Shown in pieces: positions 11,252 to 21,903 of a stretch of DNA of 64,000 nt. Each line of letters begins with the position of its first letter. Position 1 is the first letter of the stretch. The DNA lies in the NCBI GenBank assembly GCA_023014365.1, contig JAEBUN010000014.1, forward strand, positions 248,001 through 312,000, read 5' to 3'. Source of the DNA: Lepiota brunneoincarnata (taxonomy: Eukaryota > Basidiomycota > Agaricomycetes > Agaricales > Agaricaceae). The position numbers were made by a program, and so were the translations under genes. Under the pieces are notes generated by a model. The model had not been told where the DNA came from and did not search any database. It saw only the letters and a list, made by a program, of their open reading frames with translations.

Positions 11252-11993
11252 TGCTATTGAGTTCAGCAAGCAAGAACACATTGGCAAAGTCCTGTTGTCC
11301 AAGGAGATGTGGGACAAACTTTGTACATTCTATGTGGACCAATGCTGCAATGTCAGCATTCATTACTCCTACCAAGAACTCTTTACTATGAAGTGGGATA
11401 AACGTACCTCCATGACTGGGCATATTAGCACCTTCTTGAGCCATCACCATCACATTGTTGAAGCTGGCAAGAGGCTCGAAGACACCATTCTCATCCACAA
11501 TATATGTACTCCTTTCCCTCCCTTCTTCTGGTGTCTGGGATGTTGTCAAACAATCCCTTCTCAGCCAAGGAAAGAGCCTTATCCTTGACAAGGTGAAGGC
11601 TGAGTTGATTATGACACACCATCGAATTGAACATAAGCATGCCAATGGCAATACCTTGAAGGCCAAGTCTGATCAGCTGGTCTTGGTTGCCAAGTCATGG
11701 CCAACCAGTTCTGGAAATTCAGGTAATAAGGATATGAGGAAAGCTACAATATACAGCCTATGTCAGTCCAGAAGACAATGGAAGAAGAAACTACATGAAG
11801 TCCTCACTGGACTTGGCTTCACGTGTGCCTTTGCCAATGATTGTTTGTATTTCAGCAAGGAGGACAGCAAGATTATACTCATTGTCCTTGTTTATGTTGA
11901 TGATATGGCTATCACAGGTCCTGGAGGATGCAAGATCATGTCCTCCAAGTTGGCTTTAGGTGGAGAGTTCGACATTACTGATCTCGGGGAGCT

Positions 11994-12514
11994 TGTTAGG
12001 GCAACCTGGGGACCCAGGCAACTCAGGGGAACTGAGGGGAGCAGAGGCGAACCTGCAGGGGAATCCTAAGTGTCATTGACCAGGTATGTACATGTGGGGG
12101 GCTTACCTGCAGGGGAATCCTAAGAGAATAGGATGAAGAGACCCCTGCAGGCGAAAACTGTGTATATACATGACTTATATAAGCAATATTAATGAATAGG
12201 GGGGTGAAGCGAACTGTCCCAACAATGCTAATGTAGGAATAAGGAAGGATGAAAGGAGGGAGTGAATATGGTGACAAGGGAGTGTCAGGTAATAGGAGAA
12301 TATAGGAGAGGTGTCAGGGGGAGTCTGGAGGGGGATAGGGAGGGCTTGTGAGGACCTTCATGGGGTGCTTGGGTTGTTCTGGGTATCCTGGGGCTTCTGG
12401 CGTTTGAAGGGAGGAAGGTATAGTGTGCTGGAGGGTAAGGGGACGCTTTGAGGGGTTTTGGGGGTGTGGGACATGTTAGGAGTGTCTTTGAGGCCTCTGA
12501 GGTGTCCCCTTACA
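11994..12514 (+). mobile_element. Solo LTR inside Copia RT
   Basis: 521 bp, TGTTAGGGCAACC...CCCCTTACA, perfect target duplication GAGCT (11989-11993 and 12515-12519). It belongs to the family of 58-519 but is longer and diverged. Removing it restores the Copia RT frame (GEL joined to the following Lys codon). Confidence 0.9.
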
Positions 12515-12909
12515 GAGCTCAAGTACATGCTTTGGATTGCCATTGTACAAGATCGTGCAAACCGCCTCATATATCTCAACCAAATGGCCTATATCTGCCA
12601 AATGCTTGTCTGGTTTGGCATGCAGGATGCAAACCCGGTTTCCACTCCCCTTCCTGTTAAACACAATCTCACCCAGTCTCATTCCCCTAGCACCACTGAC
12701 AAAAAACATGCCTATGTTGAACATGCAGGTGATATCCATTACCTATCCCTCACCAGCTTGCTCCTCTTTGCCACACAGATGTGACCTGACATCCAGTTTG
12801 CTGTCAGCCTCATTGCCCAATTTGGTGGTAACCCAGGCATTGCTTATTTAGAGGCTGCGAAGCACATTCTCCATTTCCTCAAGGGTACAGCTTGTTATGA
12901 ATAGTCTGG

Positions 12910-13607
12910 ATCAAGAGGAACAGGAACAACTATTCGACTTTACAAGATGGGTACAGGAGACCACAGACCAGTTATGAGCACAGGAGTATGAAGATGAAGA
13001 AGGGGAATATTATAACACCATGCAGGACCTGGCAAGAGAAGCAGGAATGGAGATAACTCTGGAGGATATTCTGGAATACCCCAAGGATGAAGAGGACAGC
13101 CATGGATCAACCAATCCAACCTCTGATGTAGATGGAAGTACCGAGAGAGTGGAGAGCGAGAATGGAGGAGACTACATGGAGATAGAATCGGGAGAAGGAG
13201 ATTATGAGTCAGAGGAAAGCGATGGAACATTGCACAGCAGTAAGAACGAGGACACTGACTCATTGTAATATAAATAACAATAGGATGCCATCAGCTAGGA
13301 TGTGCATCATGGTCAAGACTGTGGATGACCAGTAGAACAGCCCAACTACCTATAATGGGTATATAGTGTCTCATAGGTATATAAGGCCTGTACAAGTAGA
13401 GATTAAAGCCCTAAGCTTTAATCTTGTTAACAGCAGTCGTTAACCCTCTCTGCCTTAACTTGGCATGTTCCCTTGTTATCTCATTGAGCGCGATCCACTA
13501 AGCTCTGCAAGGCCAACCATCTTGGACACCTTGTAGAGTGATTGAAGGCTGTCTCCAGTTATCCTCAGATACAGAAGGAGCACGGATCATAACACAGCTG
13601 ATTACAG
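12910..13607 (+). mobile_element. Insert of unknown class in Copia, with acidic ORF end and LTR-like stretch
   Basis: Copia coding text stops at about 12900 and resumes at about 13608. Both edges carry TCTGG (12905-12909 and 13608-13612), consistent with a 5-bp target duplication, though the insert ends are not TG...CA. Inside is an acidic open frame (12911 to the stop at 13266-13268, one in-frame TGA) with QEEQEQLFDFTRW and a Glu/Asp/Ser-rich tail. A stretch with a TATA-like TATATAAGG near 13380 follows. It may be the 3' end of a truncated retroelement. I do not recognise the family. Confidence 0.4.
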
Positions 13608-14140
13608 TCTGGTCTTGGGAAGATGTGGGCAGGATGCTTTTGACTTGGTCAGTTGGACAGATTCCAATTGGGCTCAGAGTTCTGATGACCAAAGGTCCAT
13701 TGGAGGCTTTGTTTTTGAAGTTGCTGGTAGCTCTATTTCGTATTTCGTGGTCTTCGAAGAAACAACCCACAGTTGCCACCTCATCCGTTGAGGCTGAGTA
13801 CATTGCAGCTGCCAATGCCACCAAGGAGGCAATCTGGCTTTGCACATTGCTCAAGGAGTTGGATTTCCCACAAACAGTTGCTACCATCATCCATGCAGAC
13901 AACCAGGGGTGTAATGCACTTTCCACCAATCCAGTTGCCTATTCTTGTGCCAAGCATATCAACATACATCACCATTTTATTTGCAAACATGTAGAGACCA
14001 AGGAGATCGAGTTACACTATGTGTCTATGGCCAATATGCTTGCAGATATTTTTACTAAAGCTCTCCCACAGGAGGCCTTTGCCAAGTTCCACACTCACCT
14101 CAGTGTGTTGCCTCCTTACTGACATCTCACTGAGTGGGAG

Positions 14141-14483
14141 TGTCAAAGTACCGAGCCATCCAGCTTGATGTCCCTTATTGTTTTCTTGGCTATTTCATAT
14201 TGCCCATAGTCACCGTAGGTACTCCATTATAGACTCTTTTATATTCCTGCTAGCAATGACAATGGAGTTACATTACTTAGTAAATAATTGTACACATTCT
14301 CGTCGTATTTAGGTAGTGGTCCAAGCACCTGTGGATGCCAGTTTTTCTATACTGGGTCCCAGGTGCATACATACCTCAATGTATCCTCACACGTGCTTAC
14401 AGTTTTTCTATACTGGGTCCCAGTGGTCCCAAATTTATATATTGTGTCTCGAGCTATACGTCTGCGCAAATACCCAATCATCA
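14141..14483 (+). repeat. Copia 3' LTR
   Basis: Mate of 2724-3067. It is preceded by the short purine tract GAGTGGGAG at 14132-14140, a plausible polypurine tract. Followed by the GCTTG target duplication. Confidence 0.9.
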
Positions 14484-14837
14484 GCTTGGCAGATCATAGG
14501 ACCCTCCCATAGAGTGTGGGCCTCTCCTGGACAGCCTGATACCATCCCCCTTTATGCATACTTCAATCCGACAACCACAGATTGGGTGTATCTGCTCTCC
14601 CAAAATGGGATCGCTCCACCCCCTCCAAGTGGCTTTGGGGCCGGAACAGTCCTAAATTATGTGTACCCCATGCAGATTTGTGGCAGTGTCCCCCTTTATG
14701 GAGCATCTGGGCTGGGGGACCATTGGTACACCACAAACCTGCAAGTACATAACAAATTAGTTAACAACCTCGGATGGAGTGATGTTGGAATTGTGGCATA
14801 TGTATTACCCGTGGATGGTATGCTTCCTTCTTTCTAA

Positions 14838-15729
14838 ACAGTTAGCTGTTGCTGAGGTTGCTTTACCAGACTGCTCCTGTGAATATCCTGGTCTGAAGCC
14901 ATATCCTGCCTTCGATTCTTATGATTCCTCGTGTTATGCAAGATTTGAAGTTTACCTGTGTTGTAGAAAGGAGATATTCCGATTTCCGAAAGACATTTAT
15001 TAGAAGGTGTTTCTCTATACATTGATTGATGAGAGGATATTCCTGCAAGATAACGAGACAAAGCGAGCTCTGATGTTCGTTGTATGCACCTGGAAAGGAA
15101 TAAATAATGAGGTTGGAGGGACTGTGATAAGTGAAAGCAGATTGATGGGTCAACATGATCGCAGATTAGATGCAGATGAGATCGTCACCAGTGTCCTCTC
15201 GCTGAGATAGGGATACGTCCAATTGGTTGCTCACCAGTCATATCCTTGCTACTTCTAAGTTTAGTTGGCATGCAATGCATGTAAGTATGGGTCATGCACG
15301 TCTCCCGTATTCTTGTCACTTCAAACGAAGGACAAGAGAAAAAAACGATAAAATCGTTCAACGTGGGTGTTAAACAATTCATTCACATTTGTTTCTCATA
15401 ACTTATGGCAAAGCGAGATGCGGCCCCTTGTGTTGGTAACTTTTTAGTGAGGAGTACTACGAACCAAATATACAAGGAGCACAAGGTGCCGTTGGGTTCA
15501 CTTCATGTCTTTCCTTTGGATAGTGAGCTGCAAATTGGGCCAGCAGTGCCAGTAACTTATGGCTCAACAGAACGTTCGTGTGATCATTGGGCAGACTTAA
15601 AATGCCACCTTCCACGGGTCCATTTCACCCTGATAAGCATCACGCCAGCCAAAGAACCTAGCTGGTATGCTAGAAAAGGCTCCTATTCTGGATTGAAGAC
15701 ATATGAATGTTGTCATAAGCTACAATGAG
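14838..15729. other. No gene recognised
   Basis: Only short frames without recognisable motifs. This is the gap between the DUF5648-type gene and the convergent membrane-protein pair. Confidence 0.45.
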
Positions 15730-17415
15730 CTACTTCCAATACGCCTCCAATATATGTTCAAGATCAAAGGGTTTACCAGGATGTACACTCATCAATCCTA
15801 TCAATGCCCCATAGCACAGAACCACACCAACACAGAGACCTAGAACAACAAATCCTACCACACGGTTCCCAAATAACCCTAATATCTTGATCTGTGCACC
15901 CCTGGCAACTGTCATGACCTGATAAGTCACATTTGACTGCTCCAGTTGATCCACATAAAATCCGTCTGTGTATGCCTTGCTCGCAGAAAGGACAAAACTA
16001 TTCATATTGCTGCTGACCATATTTAAATCGTGCACTGACACTCCTCGAGGAAATGCACTCCACTCCATGGACATATTTGTGAGGAAGAGTTGAGCGCTTG
16101 TTCCCCCTACCCATTGACCAACGCTATAGTCATTTGGTTCCATTGAGTATGACAATGCTGAGGTGAAGATAGAGTTGGCTGCATAAACAGGTATATTTCC
16201 AATGGGCAGGAGACCAGATTGAACAATGTGGAGGGTCTTTGTGCTGCCTTCAAGCTGCGCATGACCTCCAGATAGTTCCATGCTGGGATCACAAAGGAGG
16301 ATCGTGGATAGTGGTGGGCTCCAGTGAGATGTACCAGAGGAGGCATTAATGGCAAAACCAGAGGGATGCAGTAATGTAGGAATGTGGTGGAGGTTGACGG
16401 CAGGTCGTTGGTCCTCGTCCTTCAGGACCGGGAACAAGCTGTTTGTGCCTATGAAAAGAAATGCCAACTTGGCGTCCGGTTGGATATCTTGAAACCAATA
16501 TAGTGCCACTATTCCTATGTGATTGTTAGTCAAACCAATGTGGGTCCCAATGGTTAACCTACCTCCAACATAATGAAAAGTTGGCATGAGTATGCTCCAA
16601 ACCATCCACTCCTGTTCATCAACAACCCAGATGGTATCTTCTGCATGGGCCTTCATGTCTGGAACTCTCCATGAACATGTAAAATTATAATGAATGATGT
16701 CGGTTGGGTACTCTATATCCCCCGTTTCATCCCTTGTGGGCTGGTAACTGGGCCACCCTACCAGTTTGGAAGGCTCAACAGAATAACCATAGATCGCACC
16801 TTCATCCTGTTCCAAGTATACTATGAGATCGGAGCGGGTAGTATGAACACTCCAGTTGTTCACATTTTCATAGGTGTCAGAGAAGTTGACACTTTGCAAA
16901 TCTGCTACATCCAACGAAACATTGGTAGATTGCGTTAGGCCTGACATCGATAGGGCCCCAGGTGCAACTAGATTTAGTGCCGCCAACAGGACTGAAGTGA
17001 TGAACGCAATATGGAAGGTTGTACTGGGTCTCCTTGTGAGGAAATATCGACTCTTGTCATCGCTGCTGGAAGTCAACCATGACACACGGTCAGTGGCACC
17101 AGACTCCAGAAAGCCCGTTTTGTCCTTCTGGAGAGACCATTCGGTGCTGAAGGCAAAGGTTACAGCTTCCGAAGCCAGGTAAACGGCAGAAGCCTGCCAG
17201 ATGATGAACAATACAGTGAAGCCTCCTGTGACCTCTCTAGATGACAACAAGAGGTGGATTGCAATTGGTCAAGAAGAGCAGGTGAAAACGAGGACAAGAA
17301 ATGCGATCTCTAAGATCACAAATCCGGCTAGGCGGCAGACCAGGTACAGGGGGCGTGGTTTACTATTAGTACTGGTATCGTTCCTGCCATCCAGTCTGGG
17401 TTGAACTGTAAGTTT
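15730..17415 (-). pseudogene. Membrane glycoprotein family, paralog A (in-frame TGA)
   Basis: A 506-codon open stretch (15730-17250) extends upstream in the same frame across one TGA at 17269-17271 to a candidate splice acceptor (CTTTCAG) before 17415. Aligned with paralog B over 39 residues without gaps, the TGA falls inside coding sequence, so it is a nonsense mutation, not an intron. The protein has hydrophobic segments near the N-terminus (GFVILEIAFLVLVF; VLFIIWQASAVYL; FITSVLLAALNLVAP) and a large region rich in N-glycosylation sites (NVSL, NFSD, NWSV, NFTC, NMSM, NVTY). One more membrane segment lies near the C-terminus (VVGFVVLGLCVGVVLCYGALIG). This suggests a plasma- or endomembrane glycoprotein with a big luminal or outside domain. 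The family looks basidiomycete-specific; function unknown. No convincing start codon was found, because the 5' end overlaps the tail of paralog B. Confidence 0.65.
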
Positions 17416-19210
17416 CTGAAAGAAGCTGGGAATGTTCGAGAAAAACCAACTTGGGTTCCTTCCCCCAATGTTGAAGTACCGTCTTCAACTTGAACAGTGG
17501 AATGCGCCACGAGTGCAAAGCAAAGTGGTTTGTGATTAATGCCAAGGCAACAGTGCCGACCAAAGTAATTGTTGTCCCGAGCAGAGGTTTGCTGGCTACA
17601 AGTTCCAGTTGACCAACTTTGGTGGTAGCCTGAACTGTTTGGAGGTAGACCGAGCTCAATATGTCTGTATCTGTGTCCTGGAAATTTGAGGAGAAAGCTT
17701 TGGCACTGGAATTCATGAAGCAATTGAGGTTATACTGGATATCCTGAATGGAGAGGACTCCAAGGTCGAAAGGCGCCAATGATGTGGCAAAGTTTAGTGA
17801 CGAATCGTTGAGAAAGACCTGAGCAGCTAAGATCCCTAAATCCACACCTTCGGTCATTGTGTCGTCATCCAGAGTGCTCAACAGAGCAAGTCCAAGGACA
17901 ACGGTTGCAGTGCTGGGGGAAATATTTCCTACTCAGGTCGACAAGCTCAATGATCTATGAGCTGTAGGTTGTGACGTTGAGAGAACGGTGACGCTGTTGT
18001 TTGCTTTTGAAACCAATGTCTGTCCATCCAAAATACAAGCCGTTGGGTCGCACAGGAGGAATGTGGCAAGCGGAGGTTTAAAGAATCCGTTGTGACTCCC
18101 CATGTCAATCATGTGAAATCCAGAAGGACTGTACAAGGTTGGGAGGTGATCGAGATTGAGCCTTCTCATGTTTGGAGAACTTTTAAACAAGCTATTTGAT
18201 CCGATGAACAGGTACCCGGATAATCCTGTCTGTACATCAGTTGTTGGGAATATATCCAGGAACTCATCCAGTACAAATCCCTGGTCGGTAGAAAAGCAGT
18301 ACATGGGCTTTACTCCTATTTGCGGCAGTTAGGTTGATTTCTACATGGATTACCGCAACGACCCGAACTCACCGCCAATAGGTAACGTAAAGGTCAATGG
18401 TGGATTGTAAAGATACCAAGCGAAGCCACCTGCGTACCAGGTTGTATTCCAAGAGGACATATTAAATGAAGGTGCCTCCCACCAGCACTTCATGTCATAC
18501 TTCAACACGTCTGTGTCGTATTCCAAATCGCCTTCATAGGTAACACTCATATCTGGCCATCCCACAATCATTCCTACTTGTGTTGCAAGGCCAAAAGAGG
18601 ACTTTTGCATCAGTTCAAGTTCAGCGGCCATCCACCCACGCAAAATGAGGTTCTTCAGGTTTGAATGTGGACCTCCCCCAACAGCACCAAAGTTTGTAAT
18701 GTTAATTGTCATGGGAATGAAGGGAGAGATACTGCCAACATGAATAACTCTGGGTGCGATAGATTGCAGGGCAATTAGACCCCACCAGGCGAGGAACAAG
18801 ATATGGTATGGGATGCTGGCATCGTCTGTCAAGAAATATCGGATTTGATCAAAAAAGCCCGATGCAATTGTTGAAACGATATCTGTGTGGCCTGGGATCA
18901 AGCACTTGGTCATGCTGAATCTGTTATACCACTCGCTGCTAAAGTCATGCAATACATGACCTTTGGTGCTCATGACTGCAACCATGTGCCATAGGATGAA
19001 TATAACTGTGAAGAATAAGCGTGATTGAGTCTCTGAGAATGCTTGAATACACGGCATTGGCATAGCCAAACAAGAGGCTGCCAGTGCGATGAAGGCACAT
19101 TCCAGGGCAAGGAACAGGATAACGTGGGCGAGAAGCCTTTGATGAGGTGCATGATTGTCCGGAGCCTGATGAGAATGTTGTCGGGTTGTTGTTGTTGTTG
19201 TTAGTGCCAT
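17366..19210 (-). pseudogene. Membrane glycoprotein family, paralog B (in-frame TGA)
   Basis: Exon 1 starts at the ATG at 19210 (an upstream in-frame ATG at 19339 is possible) and ends at 18373. A 57-nt intron (18316-18372, donor GTGAGT) joins it in phase to the rest. A single TGA at 17933-17935 interrupts an otherwise open frame to the stop at 17366. It matches paralog A throughout: LFIGSNSLF against LFIGTNSLF, LPTLYSPSGF against LPTLLHPSGF, LLCDP in both. Topology is the same, with three hydrophobic segments at the start, a glycosylated middle and one membrane segment near the end. Its C-terminus runs about 30 residues past the end of paralog A and into that gene's 5' region, suggesting a lost stop codon. 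A Thr run follows the start. Function unknown. Confidence 0.66.
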
Positions 19211-20296
19211 AGCTTCCGAGGTCCATGCATGCGTCCGGGTGCAGCAGACCCCTTTAAACGTGCCAGAGATTTGGTGTGCTGCTATTAAGACCAAATATTC
19301 CAAGTTTGCAATTGGCATGCAGTGCTCGATTTTAACCATTTGAGGAATATGTCAAGGGATCTACTGCAGACCTGGGCATTTGATGATCATTTGACCACAA
19401 TCAGCATGGAAGGGAGTCGCAAACAGGCACGACATGATGTATGCATGATGGTAGAAGCTGTTAGCTCTACAATAATGGACATGTACTCTTCACACCCATC
19501 CCATCCATGTTGTACCTCCCTGATTTTATGTTATTCGGTATTCCACCCGTCCTTACCTCCTGGGCTTAATATCATACCTCCAGTAAATTGCAACGCCAGA
19601 AGGTGTCCTCAGCATGATCTGTGCACCCTTACTTCTCATAATGCTCCATGACATGCGAATATGATTATATCTGTTGCAGTCATGGCTCAGACGCTTTCAA
19701 GAAGCCATCTATACAGCATCAAAGGCTTGGATGTTGGCAGTTGACCTTTCCATGGTAATTAATTGATTACTATTGCCTGAGGAAGCAGGAATGTAGTGCG
19801 TATCCATCTGCTACCTCTGCAATATCACCCCGTTCATCCAATAGGTGAGGTGAGACTCTGGGGTGGGCGTAGCCTCATTGCCTTGCGAGGGACTGTTTCT
19901 TGCACAAGAACAGAAGTGAGGCACAGTCACATCATCAGCTTCATATGCACCTCTACCCTCACCCGCCAGTCCTCGGTTTTGTGTATATACCATGAAATAG
20001 CCAACATCCTGTCCAAAATCCACACAGATATACCCAGTTCCTTTTCTTCCTTCCCTCCTCTCTTTCTACTGGTCTCAGCACAGGTGGAATCAAAAAGCTG
20101 CATGGTTCTGGATGATTTGACTATGCTTCTTCCTGCGCCTTACCACCCAGAGTCAACAAGGCTTTCCTCAAGCCATGTCTCCCAGCTTATACACTATTGA
20201 GTTTCATTACTCTACCACACTTACAACAATCTAGGGTTTAATACTCTATGTTACCTGGACCCCTCACAGCCCAAGACTGGATTTCTCACAGTACTA
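19211..20296. other. No gene recognised
   Basis: Upstream region of paralog B followed by pyrimidine-rich unique sequence. Short frames on both strands lack motifs. The Tc1 element begins after the TA at 20295-20296. Confidence 0.45.
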
Positions 20297-20508
20297 CAGT
20301 GACCCACAAAACTGTTCCAATGTTTTGTACTTTTGACTTAAAGTAGTAATAGCTCAATAAATAAAATGGCTAAATTTGTGAAAGTATTTATATACATAGC
20401 CAAATATGTCATATCTGACCCTGCAAAGTCGCGTTATGTAATACTTCCAAATGAGGTAATCATAAATTTTGTAAAGCATTTTAAGTCATTGGAACAGTTT
20501 TGTCAATG
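20297..20508 (+). repeat. Left terminal inverted repeat of Tc1 copy 1
   Basis: Pairs with 21691-21901. Its inner end (CATTGGAACAGTTTTGT) is the inverse of its own outer end, so each terminal repeat is itself bounded by inverted 17-bp motifs. Confidence 0.85.
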
Positions 20509-20646
20509 GTGATTTTTGATACTAATCCAAGCAATCACATAACTCCATTGATTGTGAATCAATAAGATTATGTGACCATGTGTCTTTGACATATAAATAG
20601 ATGTGCTGACAGCCATGTCCCATCATTCTCAACCCCCCCACTTATC

Positions 20647-21662
20647 ATGAAGCCATTATCTTCTACTCTAAAGAAAACTATCCTCTCTATGCTAAATTCT
20701 CATCATTCCTATACTAAAATTCAGGCAATTACTGGTGTTGGGTGCAGTACCATGTCCAGACTAGCCTCTAAAAATTGTTCCAGCCTTACCAAATCACTTG
20801 GAGGACCTCCTTCAAAACTCTCTACTACTAATATCTGGTATACTATCCATCTTATCTCTGTTGGCAAGGCTGAAACTGCTGTAGATATAGCCAAATCTCT
20901 TACTCCCATCATTGGGACATCAGTCTCTTCACAGACTGTGGCAAGGCATCTCAAACAGGCAGGAATGAAGGCTGTATTCAAGCAACAAAAGCCTTTACTC
21001 TCTGACAAGCATAGGAGAGCTAGACTGGATTTTGCTCTGACACACCAGCATTGGACTGTGGAGGATTGGAAGCTGGTTGGATAGTCTGATGAGACCAAAA
21101 TCAATTATTTGGAGTCAGATGGGAGGAAGTGGGCATGGAAAAAGAAGGGAGAGGGGCTCAGTGAAAGATTGGTTAAGGAATCTCTAAAGTATGGAGGAGG
21201 ATCAGCAATGGTTTGGGGCTGTATGCTGTGGGATGGCCTAGGCTATGCTATGAGGATTGATGGAAGGATGGATGCAGAGTTGTCTGTGCAAATTTTGGAG
21301 GAGGATTTGAAGAAGAGTCTCTAGTGATACAAGCTTAAACCCTGAGATATCATCTTTTAGCAAGATAATGATCCCAAACACAAGAGTATATTGGCCAAAA
21401 AATAGTTCAAAAAAATCATTTTAGGCTCCTAACCTGGCCAGCACAGTCACCTGACCTCAATCCCATTGAACACTTATGGGATTATGTGAAGAAAAAGCTG
21501 GGAGAGTATAAATCTCCTCCCAAGGGTATAGAGGAGTTGTGGCAGAGGGTAGAGAAGGAGTGGGATGCTATTCCAGCTTCTGAGTGTCAGAAGTTAATTA
21601 AAAGTATGCCTAGAAGAGTAGCAGTTGTCCTCAAAGCCAAGGGGGACTACTCTAAGTACTAG
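20647..21662 (+). pseudogene. Tc1 transposase (DD34E) with multiple stops
   Basis: Starts at the ATG at 20647 with an N-terminal helix-turn-helix region (YTKIQAITGVGCSTMSRL, then VSSQTVARHLKQAG). The first catalytic Asp lies in SDETKIN, just after a TAG (21082-21084) that replaces the usual Trp. The second Asp is in QDNDPKH and the Glu in SPDLNPIEHLW. Counting through a frameshift gives 34 residues between the last two, the DD34E pattern. Further stops lie at 21322-21327 and before QDNDPKH, and a 7-A run causes a one-base shift. The intended end is the SKY-stop at 21660-21662. The protein would cut and paste the element at TA sites. It is inactive here, and most of the same lesions occur in copy 2. 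Confidence 0.88.
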
Positions 21663-21690
21663 AATAATAGGATGGCCTGGTATAATATGT

Positions 21691-21901
21691 CATTGACAAA
21701 ACTGTTCCAATGACTTAAAATGCTTACAAAATTCATAATTACCTAAGTTAAAAGTATTACATAACGCGACTTTGCAGGGTCAGATACAACATATTTTGCT
21801 ATGTTTAGAAATATTCCCACAAATTTAGCCATTTTATTCATTGAGCTATTACTACTTTAAGTCAAAAGTACAAAACATTGGAACAGTTTTGTGGGTCACT
21901 G
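21691..21901 (-). repeat. Right terminal inverted repeat of Tc1 copy 1
   Basis: About 211 bp, mate of 20297-20508 with scattered mismatches. Confidence 0.85.
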
Positions 21902-21903
21902 TA

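Larger units (their letters stand above)
3072..11750 (+). pseudogene. Copia gag, interrupted by Gypsy element
   Basis: The gag frame opens at an ATG at 3072 lying inside the primer-binding-like sequence. It encodes a typical Copia Gag N-terminus (KLDGKNYYAWSDNMKATL) up to the Gypsy insertion at 3373. After the Gypsy it resumes at 11257 (FSKQEHIGKVLLSKEMWDKL) and continues with the usual helical text (about 11290-11700) although at least one frameshift near 11500 separates two frames. No CCHC zinc knuckle is seen before the sequence jumps into RT near 11750. The Gypsy target duplication is TGCTA (3368-3372 and 11252-11256). Gag would form the particle; this copy cannot be expressed intact. Confidence 0.8.
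11751..14122 (+). pseudogene. Copia reverse transcriptase and RNase H remnant
   Basis: From about 11755 the frame encodes the Copia RT C-terminal half (KKLHEVLTGLGF, then the catalytic YVDD box in LVYVDDMAI near 11895) up to the solo LTR inserted at 11994. It resumes at 12515 (QDANPVSTPLP, DIQFAVSLIAQF, KHILHFLKGT) with an in-frame TGA near 12782. It is broken again by the insert at 12910-13607. RNase H follows (SWTDSNWAQSSDD, then SSKKQPTVATSSVEAEY and ADIFTKAL) and ends with a stop at 14120-14122, 18 bases before the 3' LTR. One more frame change lies near 13740. Motif order and the end next to the LTR make the assignment secure; the gene is dead. Confidence 0.86.
2724..14483 (+). mobile_element. 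Copia (Ty1) LTR retrotransposon, defective, with nested insertions
   Basis: Two LTRs of 344 and 343 bp (2724-3067 and 14141-14483) in direct orientation, TG...CA ends, and a perfect 5-bp target duplication GCTTG (2719-2723 and 14484-14488). The order gag, reverse transcriptase, RNase H identifies Copia. No integrase is present: gag runs straight into the RT region near 11750, so an internal deletion removed protease, integrase and part of RT. By eye the LTRs differ at about 22 positions plus one indel (about 6-7%), so this is an old insertion. The element carries a Gypsy (3373-11251), a solo LTR (11994-12514) and a 0.7-kb insert (12910-13607). Without these it would be only about 2.7 kb long. 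Confidence 0.92.
2436..14837 (+). pseudogene. DUF5648-type secreted protein gene, split by Copia insertion
   Basis: The coding text is in two parts. The first runs from about 2587 to 2723 (CGDP, YYKAFQSAG, TDACGDA). The second runs from 14489 to the TAA at 14835-14837 (PLYAYFNPTTTDWVY, GDHWYTT, GIVAYVLP). The pattern of PLY..., DH.YTT and GW...GI..YV is that of DUF5648-like repeats found in secreted fungal proteins. Removing the Copia element with one copy of its GCTTG target duplication leaves a continuous frame across the join. A candidate signal peptide begins at an ATG at 2436 (MKNIFFTLLVTVLLSHILAQ). A candidate intron from 2520 follows it, but the exon phases do not join cleanly there, so the true 5' end is uncertain. 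Function is unknown and the gene is disrupted here. Confidence 0.72.
20297..21901 (+). mobile_element. Tc1/mariner element, copy 1 (full length, dead transposase)
   Basis: 1605 bp between TA dinucleotides (20295-20296 and 21902-21903). It has long terminal inverted repeats of about 212 bp that begin CAGTGACCCACAAAACTG. It encodes a Tc1-type transposase with several stops. A near-identical inverted copy lies at 41044-42563. Confidence 0.93.
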
